A DNA stretch of 64,000 bases from the NCBI GenBank assembly GCA_964035575.1, contig OZ037918.1, forward strand, positions 558,001 to 622,000, given 5' to 3'. Positions 50,843-60,229 of the stretch are shown here, piece after piece. Both the position numbers and the translations under genes were made by a program. The notes under the pieces were generated by a model that was not told the DNA's origin, did no database searches, and saw only the letters and a list, made by a program, of their open reading frames with translations. The stretch comes from Rhynchopus sp. YZ270_cl-10. Lineage: Eukaryota; Euglenozoa; Diplonemea; Diplonemida; Diplonemidae. Each line of letters begins with the position of its first letter. Position 1 is the first letter of the stretch.

Positions 50843-51232
50843 CAATGGGGCTTTGTATTTCAAGTCAAAATTTTTCTTTCTCTCTCTTTTTAAGTATCCC
50901 ACTCTTTGTCTTCCCACTCTTTTCTCCCCCTCTGCACATCTACCCAATCCTAAGGATGAGCGAAAAGGCTGACTTTTTAATTTAAGGCGCGTTTTCATCT
51001 TCCCCACACCCTCTCACCTCTCCCCTCCTCCCCTCTCCCCTCTGGTCCATTGGTATGTCTGTATCTTTTATCAAAACCCTGCTCCCTTCCTTCACCCCCC
51101 ACCCCCTCTAGATTGTGTACACAGCAGCACAAACCCCCATCCATATTTTTCCAAGGTTCCTTGAGATTTCAATTTTGTCTGTGGAGGACGGAGGAGGTCA
51201 TTTGGGCAACCTTTTTATTTAAAAAAAAAACA

Positions 51233-51300
51233 CAGTGAAGCTTGCGCAGGTGGCAACTGCACTAATTCTACTAGTCTAAACAAATTTTTCAAAAAAAAAA
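51233..51300 (+). repeat. A/B-like tailed repeat variant
   Basis: AGTGAAGCTTGCGCAGGTGG, CAACTGCACTAATTCTACTA and AATTTTTCAAAA with a long A-tail. Confidence 0.7.
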
Positions 51301-51312
51301 AAAAAAAAAAAT

Positions 51313-51378
51313 GATGGCAACATTTTTGTTGATCCCTAATCCTATGCTATCAATTTATTGAAGGCATATGTTGAAATA
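51313..51378 (+). repeat. Family J repeat, copy 2
   Basis: GATGGCAACATTTTTGTTGA, TCCTATGCTATCAATTTATT and GCATATGTTGAAATA. Confidence 0.75.
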
Positions 51379-51406
51379 TTTTTTTCGCCACCACCACCAG
51401 CGAGGT

Positions 51407-51450
51407 GACTAATCACGAGAGGCTTATGTTGATCTAATAACCCTTTCTTT
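51407..51450 (+). repeat. Class II hairpin, CTAA-type
   Basis: GTGACTAATCACGAGAGGCT, TATGTTGATCT, then CCTTTCTTTTTT. Confidence 0.55.
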
Positions 51451-51532
51451 TTTTTTCTTGTTGAGATGATCAAAGTAAAGTGGCTTAGATTTATCGTTTT
51501 TTTCTGTCAGAAGACATTTTGTTTTGAAAGAT

Positions 51533-51570
51533 GTGTGCTAATGAGACACAATCATCTTTCAATTTTTTTC
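51533..51570 (+). repeat. Class II hairpin, ATTCATC type
   Basis: GTGTGCTAATGAGACACAAT, CATCTTTCAATTTTTTTC. The GTGT/GACAC stem is kept. Confidence 0.65.
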
Positions 51571-51744
51571 TATTTTTTTTTTCTCTTTTATTTTGTGTGC
51601 TTTCTCTTCTTTGAATAGAAAGTATATGAAAACTGATATTACGTTATCCTCAAAACCCTGGTGACGAGCTTGCTCCTTTTTTTTTTCTTTTCTGCACATG
51701 ATTTCCCCCCTGTTTTGGTTATCTATTTTCTTTTGCAAGGTAAG

Positions 51745-51795
51745 ACTAAGCCCAACGATGCTTAGGTTCATCTCAATTTTCTATTTTTTTCTTCT
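51745..51795 (+). repeat. Class II hairpin, CTAAGC type
   Basis: ACTAAGCCCAACGATGCTTA, GGTTCATCTCAATTTTC, then pyrimidines. Stem CTAAGC/GCTTAG. Confidence 0.65.
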
Positions 51796-52168
51796 TTTTT
51801 TTTTTTCTTCTGTTCTCTTTTTGATCTATCTCCAAACAAACGTAAAGAAAACCAAAGCCAAAGCGAAGAGATAGTGTGCAGTTTTAAAAAAAAGTATTGC
51901 ATGTGTGCAGGTGTGTGCGTTTAGGGTGTATTTGTTTCTTCCACTGTAACCTACCGAAGTAGGCTTGACGCTGACTACTGTCAGTTAATCACAATGTTAT
52001 TCTCAAGTTTTTTTTTTTTTGTTTTGTAAATAAGACGTTTGGGTTCTTACCAAACTTTTCTTTTAAAAAAGTTATTTATTTTTGGTACAAAATAAGTCGA
52101 TTTGTCAACAACAAAAACCATAGGGTTGTACCTTAGTACACCTTTCCCTCCATTTGTTATTTATTTTT

Positions 52169-52396
52169 GGGAAATATTCATATTGGAACCAAAACTTTGG
52201 GGAACCGGTCATTTCGGAACCGGGAACCGGGGAACCGGGAACCGGTTCCCGGGAACCATACGGGGGGAACCAGGGAACCGGTTCCCTGGTTCCCCCCGTA
52301 TGGTTCCCCCCGTATGGTTCCCGGGAACCGGTTCCCGGTTCCCGGTTCCGAAATGACCGGTTCCCCAAAGTTTTGGTTCCAATATGAATATTTCCC
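52169..52396. mobile_element. Near-perfect palindrome built of GGGAACC units
   Basis: The arms start GGGAAATATTCATATTGG and meet at CCAGGGAACCGGTTCCCTGG. The right arm has one extra GTATGGTTCCCCCC unit. It is probably a foldback element. Coding frames across it are artefacts. Confidence 0.85.
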
Positions 52397-52810
52397 TTTA
52401 TTTTTTTATAATTTTGTTGTTATTTTATCAGACCTAGCGGCTCATTTAGTCTGTTTAGCCGGGGGTCTTTTTTTTTCTTCCCTTTTTAAATTGAAGATTC
52501 CTAGATTTATTTGTTTCTGTAATACTCAGAATGGGCTGTGCCCTAGTTGATTTTTTCCTTCCTCCCAAGGTTTTTTTTTGTCATATTTATCATAATCTTA
52601 GTATCCACGTTTTTGTGCTGCCCAGAGTGCATTATTACAGAAGATTATCCACGACCTTTTTTTTTTTGACGTCCCACACGACACTGCACACTGCTAATTG
52701 CACACTCTCATCCTCTCACCCTTACACACTGACCTTGTGTTTTTCTTTTATAGCAAAATCCGTCTTTGTGCACATGAAACCTTGTCTTCTTCTTTTTTTG
52801 TTTAAAGTTC

Positions 52811-52850
52811 AGTGCCCCTGCATTCGCACTTTCAACTTCTCCTTTTTTTT
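52811..52850 (+). repeat. Class II hairpin, GTGCCCCTGC type
   Basis: AGTGCCCCTGCATTCGCACT then TTCAACTTCTCC and T-run. Confidence 0.65.
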
Positions 52851-53649
52851 TTCTTTTATTCCATTTATTGAAACCAGATAATGCACTGACCCAGTGAGGT
52901 TGCGCTCATCTCTTTCAATTAGACAGTAACACAACAAAAAAAAAAAACCGGATGGGGGAAAAAACTAAGACGTATCTTGGGAGTTCAAAAAACTCAGAGA
53001 GTTTTTACCCCACCCGATGTTGTTTTACCTTTTTTTTTTTTTTTTTTTAGACAAGGCAAAACGTGCATTGCTATTGAATCGCGAATATACCCCTTCCCTA
53101 TCACAAAGTCTTTTCTCCCTTCCCCCTCACCATTTTTTTTTTGTTTTTGGTTGTCTTCTGGACAGCGGGCAACTTTTGTGCTTTTTTTGGTGTGTGTTTT
53201 TGTTAGATGTGTTGTGCCCAAGTTCTACCCCTATGTTTCTTCGTTAAAAAACAGTACCCTCGTTTTTTTTTTGAGCACAAAAAGGGCTTCGACCAAATTA
53301 TTGGACTGCTACAAAAAAAAGGCGTAAGGGAATATGATTGATACCGTAGTATAAAGGTTAAAGGTAGAGATTAGTTTTTGCTTTTGTATGGATACACACA
53401 AAAATCATGCAAAAAAAAAAAAAAATGGGTTTCTAAAAGGGCGCACACATACACACACACAAAGAAACAAATGCTTCTGTCAACGTTTAATTCAGAACAC
53501 TAGGGTTTGAGTGTTCTGCATTTTGTGATTGTTGAGACAACAAAAAAAGGAACGAAAAAAAAAGGGGGATAGTGTAACGTTCAGAGTGGGTACAACCAAA
53601 CACTCTTCCAAATTCCAGAATTTATTCCAGATTTAGCAAAAAAAAGAAA

Positions 53650-53745
53650 AAAGTACAAAGTTTCGGCTGACATTGAGTACAGATTTTTATCGCCCAATGG
53701 GTACAAAGATCTGTACAGTGATTGTCGATACAACAACAAAAAAAG
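53650..53745 (+). repeat. Family C structured repeat, copy 11
   Basis: AGTTTCGGCT hairpin, GACATTGAGTACAGAT, an outer GTACAGAT/ATCTGTAC stem enclosing CCCAATGGG, GTGATTGTCGATACAAC and an A-tail. Confidence 0.85.
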
Positions 53746-53747
53746 GT

Positions 53748-53810
53748 AATCGCCGAATTCTCCCATCTGGTGGGATTACTCGGCGATTGTCGACACAACA
53801 AAAAAAAAAT
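53748..53810 (+). repeat. Family C, 3' part only, copy 12
   Basis: The stem CGCCGA/TCGGCG enclosing TCCCATCTGGTGGGA, then ATTGTCGACACAAC and an A-tail. Directly downstream of copy 11. Confidence 0.85.
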
Positions 53811-53817
53811 TATGTGC

Positions 53818-53886
53818 AGTGTATATTGCACAAACTGTGGCAACACAACCGAAGCAACTACACTACTCCAACAATTTATCAAAAAA
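53818..53886 (+). repeat. Family B tailed repeat, copy 11
   Basis: AGTGTATATTGCACAAACTG, TGGCAACACAACCGAAGCAA, CTACACTACTCCAACAATTT and ATCAAAA. Confidence 0.92.
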
Positions 53887-54376
53887 GCAAGAAAAAAGTG
53901 GCTATGCTATGCTTCAAAACGTCATGGCTTCCCCTCCCCCAAATGCCCTTCCTCCCTCCATCCCTGCAAAAAACGGACCACTGAAATATCTTTTTTTTTT
54001 GAAAACAATACGAGCGTGGACGGAGCGTTTCTTCTTGGAACCAACACACCGCCCCCTTTTCCCCTCTTTATTTCTCTTTTATGTTCCAGACACCCCCGCT
54101 TTCTTTTGAGTTATCCGCAGATTGCTCGAAATACTTTTGGTGATGTACGGTTTAATATCATCTGCCAACTTTTTTTTCCCTCTCTCTGGTTTTGTGGCAT
54201 GAGTTCCGACATTCTTTTGATTTTTTCCAAGAATCTTTTGGTGAGGAAGTGAACACTTTGCACAACCTGTTAAAAGCTCCGCGTTCCTCTCAGTTCTTAG
54301 AAATGGTCTGCTTGTATGGTCTGCTTGTAAGGGCTTTGCCTTAGCCCCCACCAAAAGCTTCTTCTTCACTTGATAT

Positions 54377-54420
54377 TGTGCGAGAACGCACATTCATCTT
54401 TCAGGCTTTCTTTTCTTTTG
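54377..54420 (+). repeat. Class II hairpin, ATTCATC type
   Basis: TGTGCGAGAACGCACATTCA, TCTTTCAGGCTTTCTTTTC. Confidence 0.7.
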
Positions 54421-55020
54421 CTTGGCAAGATACCGTGATGAAGGTAGCTAAAGCATACAGTGAGGCTTAGGGGTACCGTGGGTGTATTAACCTTAGAGAA
54501 TGATCGGTCCACGGGAGGGGGGGTTTTTTTTTTGGAGCTACACGCACTCTTTCTCTCTTTGGGATTGAGGTTCCCCCATCTGGAATCTGGAATGTGTGTG
54601 CAACTGCACTGCGAAGCATTTTTCCCCTTTCAACCTTTTCTTTTAAGGTTATTTAGTTGCAATCTACACACACTGTATTACGCAAAACAACAATCCCCTC
54701 CCCTTTTATTCACTGTTCACCTGGTGTATCACCTCTCCAATGCTTTTCAATGTTACAATTATATTGTTGAAAGTAAATGAATTAAACGTTCTCGACGTAG
54801 GAGTACCCTGCTTGACCGACCCACCTTTTGGTATAAAAAAAAATGTTCTTTTTTGGCAAAGTTTTGATTTCCCAAAAAAAAAAAAAAAAAAAAATTGGAT
54901 GACTGAATGATTATCGATAGCTATCGAAGATAAATCATATTTGCCAGATTCCATCATGACAACGCGTCAAACGAACCATCCCACCTCCCGCTTTGATAGG
55001 ATTCTTTGAGACAAAAAAAT

Positions 55021-55074
55021 AGTGGAGCACACTCTAGGGTGGCTACACTAATACAACCAAGTTTTCAAAAAAAA
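55021..55074 (+). repeat. Family A tailed hairpin, copy 9
   Basis: AGTGGAGCACACTCTAGGGT, GGCTACACTAATACAACCAA and GTTTTCAAAA with a tail. Identical to 35159 and 61257. Confidence 0.92.
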
Positions 55075-55237
55075 GTGTCGCAGGCGGTACAACCTTCAAC
55101 GTCAAGGGGTGGCACAACCCCCTACCTTACACCCATTTTATCACATCACGTAAATGATGTGCAAGAAAAATACAAGGGGAAATTGTTATTTGCATTTATT
55201 TAGATTACAGATGCGATAGCTACCCTTTTTGTAATTA

Positions 55238-55241
<4 letters not shown>

Positions 55242-55289
<48 letters not shown>
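55242..55289 (+). repeat. Poly(T) run of about 48 bp
   Basis: The longest homopolymer in the window, directly followed by CAG and a class II hairpin. Confidence 0.95.
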
Positions 55290-55350
55290 CAGTGCCTGCG
55301 TCCTCCGGTGTACGGTGAGGCGTTTGCACTTTCAAATTCTCTTTTATTTT
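55290..55350 (+). repeat. Class II hairpin, GTGCCTGCGTC type
   Basis: CAGTGCCTGCGTCCTCCGGT, GTACGGTGAGGCGTTTGCAC and TTTCAAATTCTCTTTT. Confidence 0.72.
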
Positions 55351-55450
55351 AATGCCGAGTTCTTGTCGATAGGAGAGAGAACCGCGGTTTTATTTCACGC
55401 AACCAACACCATATTTCAATGAGGAAAAAAATTATTTCATAAAAAAAGAA

Positions 55451-55520
55451 AGTGGAGATTTGCACAAACTGTGGCAACACAACCCGAGGCAACTACACTA
55501 CTCCAACAATTTATCAAATA
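55451..55520 (+). repeat. Family B tailed repeat, copy 12
   Basis: AGTGGAGATTTGCACAAACT, GTGGCAACACAACCCGAGGC, AACTACACTACTCCAACAAT and TTATCAAATAAAA. Confidence 0.92.
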
Positions 55521-55950
55521 AAAACAGAAAAAAAAAAAAAATCGCAACAGTTTCCCGAAGCGATACGCGAAAAACCCCTCCCATTTTTGTTTTCTTACTG
55601 ACCATATCCTGAAAAAAAGATCTGTTTTCCACTTTGTTGGGTTTTAGTGGCAAATGGGTATCAGGTGATGTGGGTGGTATCACAAAATACCAGGTAATTA
55701 TACGAGTTTCTCGAACTCGAATTAAATAAAGTAAGCAAAACTTTTTTCAGTTTTTTTTTTTTAATTTTGTTAGGGGAAAACTCCAATCAAGGATGTACCC
55801 AATAAAGTACTCAAATTACACTAAAGAATGAACATTGAGTTCAGCATAAAAGCAGGACTTTTTTTTTAAAAATACGAAAGTATTTAGTCATCGAGTAAGT
55901 CTGGCAGAGTCTGCTAGACTCATATCTATGACGTCTGTATAAAAAAAATT

Positions 55951-56003
55951 GCGTGGAGTTTACACAAAGCGAGGTGTCTACACGTTATCAATTATTCAAA
56001 AAA
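55951..56003 (+). repeat. Family A' tailed hairpin, plus-strand copy
   Basis: GCGTGGAGTTTACACAAAGC, GAGGTGTCTACACGTTATCA and ATTATTCAAAA. Sibling of the minus-strand copy at 18384. Confidence 0.78.
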
Positions 56004-56580
56004 AGGAAAAAAGAAATACGAAATATTTGCTCTTATCGCTGACTATTGTAATTTTTATTAGTTTTTCTTTTGTTATTTATCTTATTTTTTTCCCTCCCTA
56101 CCTTTCCCTCTCTATGAAAAGTGCTTTATTCTAAAACGTTTGATCTTCACTTTCTTGTTAATATAATGGCAGTATCCACACAACACACGGTCTTTTTGTA
56201 TAGCTACGGTAGCTGCTCACACAAAGGGCTTAAGTTCATCTTTACCAAATTTTTTTTTTTGTTTTGTTTCCATGAGGGCCCCCTCAGAGTTCCTTTCATC
56301 CTTTATTAATAATTGTTGTCTGCCTGTGTGTACGTAGTGTCCCCTCTACCTTCCTTTCAAGCCTTCTTTTATTTAAGAATGCTGGTATGTCTCCCGACAA
56401 AAAGTTTCCTCAACCCTGCACACTCATTCAGACCCCTTAAGGGGGAGAAAAAAAAATACTCAGCTAATGTGCCCCGTTGTAGAATACTGATATGTCAGGA
56501 TTTTTTCTCTTTTTCCCCTTCAACTTTGCTTTATAGGGAGAAAGCTTAGTATTTTTTTTTTTTAAAAATTGAGCGCCATT

Positions 56581-56635
56581 CGTACGCCGGTGTACGGTAA
56601 AGCGTTTTGTGCACTCTTCAATTCTCTCTTTTTGG
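56581..56635 (+). repeat. Class II hairpin, GCCGGTGTACGG type
   Basis: CGTACGCCGGTGTACGGTAA, GCGTTTTGTGCACTCTTCAA and TTCTCTCTTTTT. Confidence 0.6.
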
Positions 56636-56820
56636 AAAAAAGCAGTACTTTTTTTGCTTTTAAAACCCTAGAAACACACCACAAAAAAAAATGTGCTCTA
56701 TCATAAGCATTTTTATATGTGTCTGTATTTATCTCCACAAGCCCATTCGAACTGACTGAATAGATCAATTCGATTCCTCTCGGAAGCAAGGTGACCGGAA
56801 ATCACAAGAGGGGGGGAAAC

Positions 56821-57676
56821 CAGGGCACTAGCTAGGTGCTTTTTTGCGGTTTCAAAACCGCAAAAACCCGGTTTTGCGGTTTGGCGGAAAAAAAAAAAAA
56901 AAAACGGAAAATCTCGGGGCAGAAAAAAAAATATGTGGGGGGTTTTGGGCACTGTTGGGGCCTCGCCCGACCCCCAGATGACTGGCATGATAGCACCTTA
57001 ATTTTTTTCTGCTCGCTGCGCTCACGGAAGTACACCCAAAAAAATTTCCGCTCGCTTCGCTCGCGGAGTTAACCCCCTTTTTTTTTTTTGCCTGCGGCGC
57101 CATTTTCCTTTTTTGCTTCGCAAAAAAGGGTTTGTTGAGTGACTCTGGTGTAAAACCGGCATCTTTACACCGTACCCTAATTTTTTTTGCCTGCGGCGCC
57201 ATTTATTATTTTACAATGTCTTCGGGAATCCCCTTGCAATTTGGGCAGTTGCATTTTGCAACCGAAAATGCAATCGATTCAGGTAGAGGGGTGGTCCACG
57301 ATCGGGGAGATTAAGTCAGAGCATAGTGAACCGTGCCACCGCGGACATGGAGGAGTACTCTGGAGTGATAGAATGGTCGACAGCAAACAGGAGACTGGGG
57401 GGAGTATGTGCGAACGTCGGAAGCTGTGCAGACCATGCGGCAACACATGCTCACGCACAGAAGCATTCTGATACATGCAATGAAGTTGGCAGGAGATTCC
57501 ACCAGGGGTCAGTCGGGTTTAGCCCCGTAAAAAATGCCCTGTAAATAACCCCTTCCCAAAATCTCCCCGTCCCTCATTCGTGTGTTTTTCCTTCTAGTTT
57601 GTCGCCGCGCGAATTTTTTTTTTGAAACCGCAAAACCGCAAAAAAACGGGAAAAAAAAAGTCTAGCTAGTGCCCTG
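56821..57676. mobile_element. Non-autonomous hAT element 3 (host of a nested hAT)
   Basis: Termini CAGGGCACTAGCTAG.. and ..CTAGCTAGTGCCCTG. The left duplication is GGGGAAAC (56813-56820). The right one is interrupted by hAT element 4: the original GGGGAAAC can be read at 59208-59215, beyond the inserted element. The interior holds GCTCGC(T)GCGCTC hairpins and a GC-rich segment (57240-57540) that looks coding-like but has no intact gene. Confidence 0.88.
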
Positions 57677-57767
57677 GGGCAGGGGACATTAGTATGCCGG
57701 TGTGCCGGTGTGGCCACACCGGATAAGCCGGTGTGGGATTTTGAGGAAAAAAAAAAAAAAAAGAAAA

Positions 57768-58724
57768 GGGAAAACCTTTATTCGGCTCACAAAAAGTAAT
57801 TTTTCCATCATTCGGCTCACAAAAAAAAATTAATCCATCATTCTATCAAATTTACTATAATTTTTCCTTCATTCGGCTCACAAAAGTTAATTTTTCCACC
57901 ATTCTATCAATATTTTGCCAATTTTTCCATCATTCTATCAAAGTTTATTTTTCACTTTTCGAAGAAATTTTTACCTTTGCGAAAAAAAATTGGGTGGGAT
58001 TTTTTGCCCGTTTTTATAGGTTGTGAGAGAGGAAAATCCGTAGGTGACTGTTGCGCGAAGGTCACGCATGTCAGCAATCACACTATGTGCACCATAGTTT
58101 GATACAATTCTCACGTTATCGCAGGTCGGGAGGCGACAGCGTCGACGATTGCTGTGCTGGCAACAGGGCTGTTGACATCGTCAGAGGTGCAGGTGTGCTC
58201 AGGGTCGTGCTGGGTGATGCGACAACCATCACCGTCATTCACCGCACACACCCTCCATGCACACAAGGGTCATTCGGGTGCTTCTGCGGTTCGAGACGCG
58301 GAAGGAAAAATGTGGAGGAAGAAGGAGGGCCTGCCACGTTACCGTCTCCTTCAGGTCATCCAAGCTGTTAAACTCGGCACCAGTGACCACTTGTCTTTGC
58401 ATATTTAGCAAACAGTGTGTAATTTGTGACCCTGGAAATATAAATTTTTCGAAAAATGCAAAAAAAATGCCCCGTTTTTCCTCAAAAAATCCCGCTCAAT
58501 TTTTTTTTTTCCAAACGTAAAAATTTCTTCGAAAAAGTGAAAAATAAACTTTGATAGAATGATGGAAAAATTGGCAAAATATTGATAGAATGGTGGAAAA
58601 ATTAACTTTTGTGAGCCGAATGAAGGAAAAATTATAGTAACTTTGATAGAATGATGGATTAATTTTTTTTTGTGAGCCGAATGATGGAAAAATTACTTTT
58701 TGTGAGCCGAATAAAGGTTTTCCC
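57768..58724. mobile_element. Mutator-like long-TIR element nested in hAT element 4
   Basis: TIRs of about 230 bp begin GGGAAAACCTTTATTCGG and contain several copies of TTCGGCTCACAAAA and TTTTTCCATCATTC. Flanking AAAAGAAAA on both sides (57759-57767 and 58725-58733) fits a 9-bp duplication, although low complexity weakens this. The 58.05-58.41 kb interior is GC-rich and coding-like (an open frame ends at 58408), as in Pack-MULEs. No transposase is seen. Confidence 0.65.
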
Positions 58725-58834
58725 AAAAGAAAAAGGCGGATTTTTGAATTTTTTTCTGAATTTTATCTCCTCATACAAGGCTACAACCACATCTGTAGCG
58801 GTTTCTTATGTGCATGTGACCCCACCATAAAGAC

Positions 58835-58912
58835 CAATCGGTCCGTTCAATCAAAAGAAATAGATGTTCGCAACTCTCATAAAAAAGTAGCGTACCGTGC
58901 GCCTGCGGCGCA
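58835..58912 (-). repeat. Module L, inverted copy
   Basis: On the minus strand: GCGCCGCAGGCGCACGGTAC, then TCTTTTGATT and a CACATGC end preceded by TGGGGT. Confidence 0.6.
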
Positions 58913-59250
58913 GCTAAAAATGACGAGCGGTAGCCCACAGCTCTACCCTATGCCATAGTCACAGCTACCTTTACCATAGTTTGGCTAAAAGCGTGCGATT
59001 TTATGTCACAATTTTTGAAATGTTGCGTACCGTGGCTTCGCCAGAAAAGTTTTGATGCCATATGGTTAGACAAGGGCACGGAGGGGAAAGAGTTGTGGAG
59101 GCCTCTGCCAAAAATGCGTGGGGAAAAAAAAATTGCCTCACACCGGCTTTTTTGGCTCACACCGGCTTTTTTTTCAAAATCTCAAACTACCAATGTCCCC
59201 TGCCCTGGGGGAAACAACAAAAAAAAAAAAAAAAAAAATGGTCATTTGTC

Positions 59251-59273
59251 TCTCTCTCTCTCTCTCTCTCTCT
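59251..59273 (+). repeat. (CT)n microsatellite
   Basis: About 11 CT units. A similar run lies at 36446-36472. Confidence 0.9.
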
Positions 59274-59565
59274 TTCTTCCCCTTCTCCCTCCCCCGTCTT
59301 TGTAATAAGCTTTCACCATTAAAATTAGCTACACTAAAAAAATACCAAGGAGATTTGCACGATGTGATGAAAGAGATAATTACACTCAAAAGAAGAATTT
59401 TTTTTTTTTTAAAGTCTGTACGGTTCTGCCGTTCTGCGGGATGAAGTGGTGTTGATTCTTTAAGTCTTTTTTTTTAAGTTATTTATGCTTTCTATTCAGT
59501 AGAAAGTATTTGAAATAATTTGCATTTTTTTTGTTAGGTTTTCATTTGTTCTTCGACTGAATTAA

Positions 59566-59676
59566 GGCCTCAAAGAGGTTTCCTCGTGGCCAAGGTAGTC
59601 AGTGGGAGCGTATTGCAGTAATAAAAAAAATATCGACACACACACAGAATATTTATTACACACTTTATGCACAAAA
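59566..59676 (+). repeat. Family H repeat, copy 2
   Basis: GGCCTCAAAGAGGTTTCCTC, GGTAGTCAGTGGGAGCGTAT, TGCAGTAATAAAAAAAATATC and GAATATTTATTACACACTTT-like sequence. Confidence 0.88.
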
Positions 59677-59737
59677 CTTTTTTGTTCTCTCAATGCAGAG
59701 GTTCTTTTGTCGATTCAAAAATGGGCACCAAAGGGAA

Positions 59738-59806
59738 AGTGGAGATTGCACAAACTGTGGACACAACCCGAGGCAAACTACACTAATCCAATAATTTATC
59801 AAAAAT
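59738..59806 (+). repeat. Family B tailed repeat, copy 13
   Basis: AGTGGAGATTGCACAAACTG, TGGACACAACCCGAGGCAAA, CTACACTAATCCAATAATTT and ATCAAAAA. Confidence 0.9.
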
Positions 59807-60229
59807 CAGAGCTTAAAGGAGAAACACTGTTCAGACTCTTCCACGGAATATTTGTAAATACCACACACATCCTGAGCTGGACGTTAAAAATTGCGTTCGG
59901 TTTAGCCCCGAATTACCTTCGGGAAAACTGATATCAACCACATACACACCCTGTTCGATTTCATAAAGCCATTAAGCCTGTGGTGTTAAGAAAAAAAAAA
60001 ACACTGTTCCTGGTTACTCTGATAGGATACGGTAAGAAACAACCACCCCCATCACCGATTTGTTTTGCTGTTGTGTGCACTGTAAGGCATATTCATCGTT
60101 GAGGTGAAGAGAGAGGCTAAGGTTTATCTTACAAACAAGGAAACCTCCTCTTGGGTGAAAACTGCCTAAATGGTGACATTTCAAACCCTTTTTTCTTAGG
60201 TTCTTTGGGTGAAAAACATAGGCTGAAGA

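Larger units (their letters stand above)
57680..59202. mobile_element. Non-autonomous hAT element 4, inserted into the end of element 3
   Basis: Termini CAGGGGACATTAGTA.. and ..TACCAATGTCCCCTG. The 8-bp duplication CCCTGGGG lies at 57672-57679 and 59203-59210. The first copy consists of the last 5 bp of hAT element 3 plus 3 bp of flank. It contains a long-TIR element (57768-58724) and an inverted module L copy (58835-58912). Confidence 0.9.

Noticed and set aside
52102-52550. Gly/Asn/Arg/Phe/Pro-rich frames
   Set aside because: They come from the GGGAACC palindrome.
58495-58726. 76-aa minus-strand frame with repeated FGSQK and FSTI phrases
   Set aside because: It reads through the right TIR of the Mutator-like element; the left TIR gives the mirror image.
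35016-59806. CRISPR-like array of repeats B and C
   Set aside because: Spacing is irregular, units carry A-tails and several families are mixed. The host is a eukaryote.
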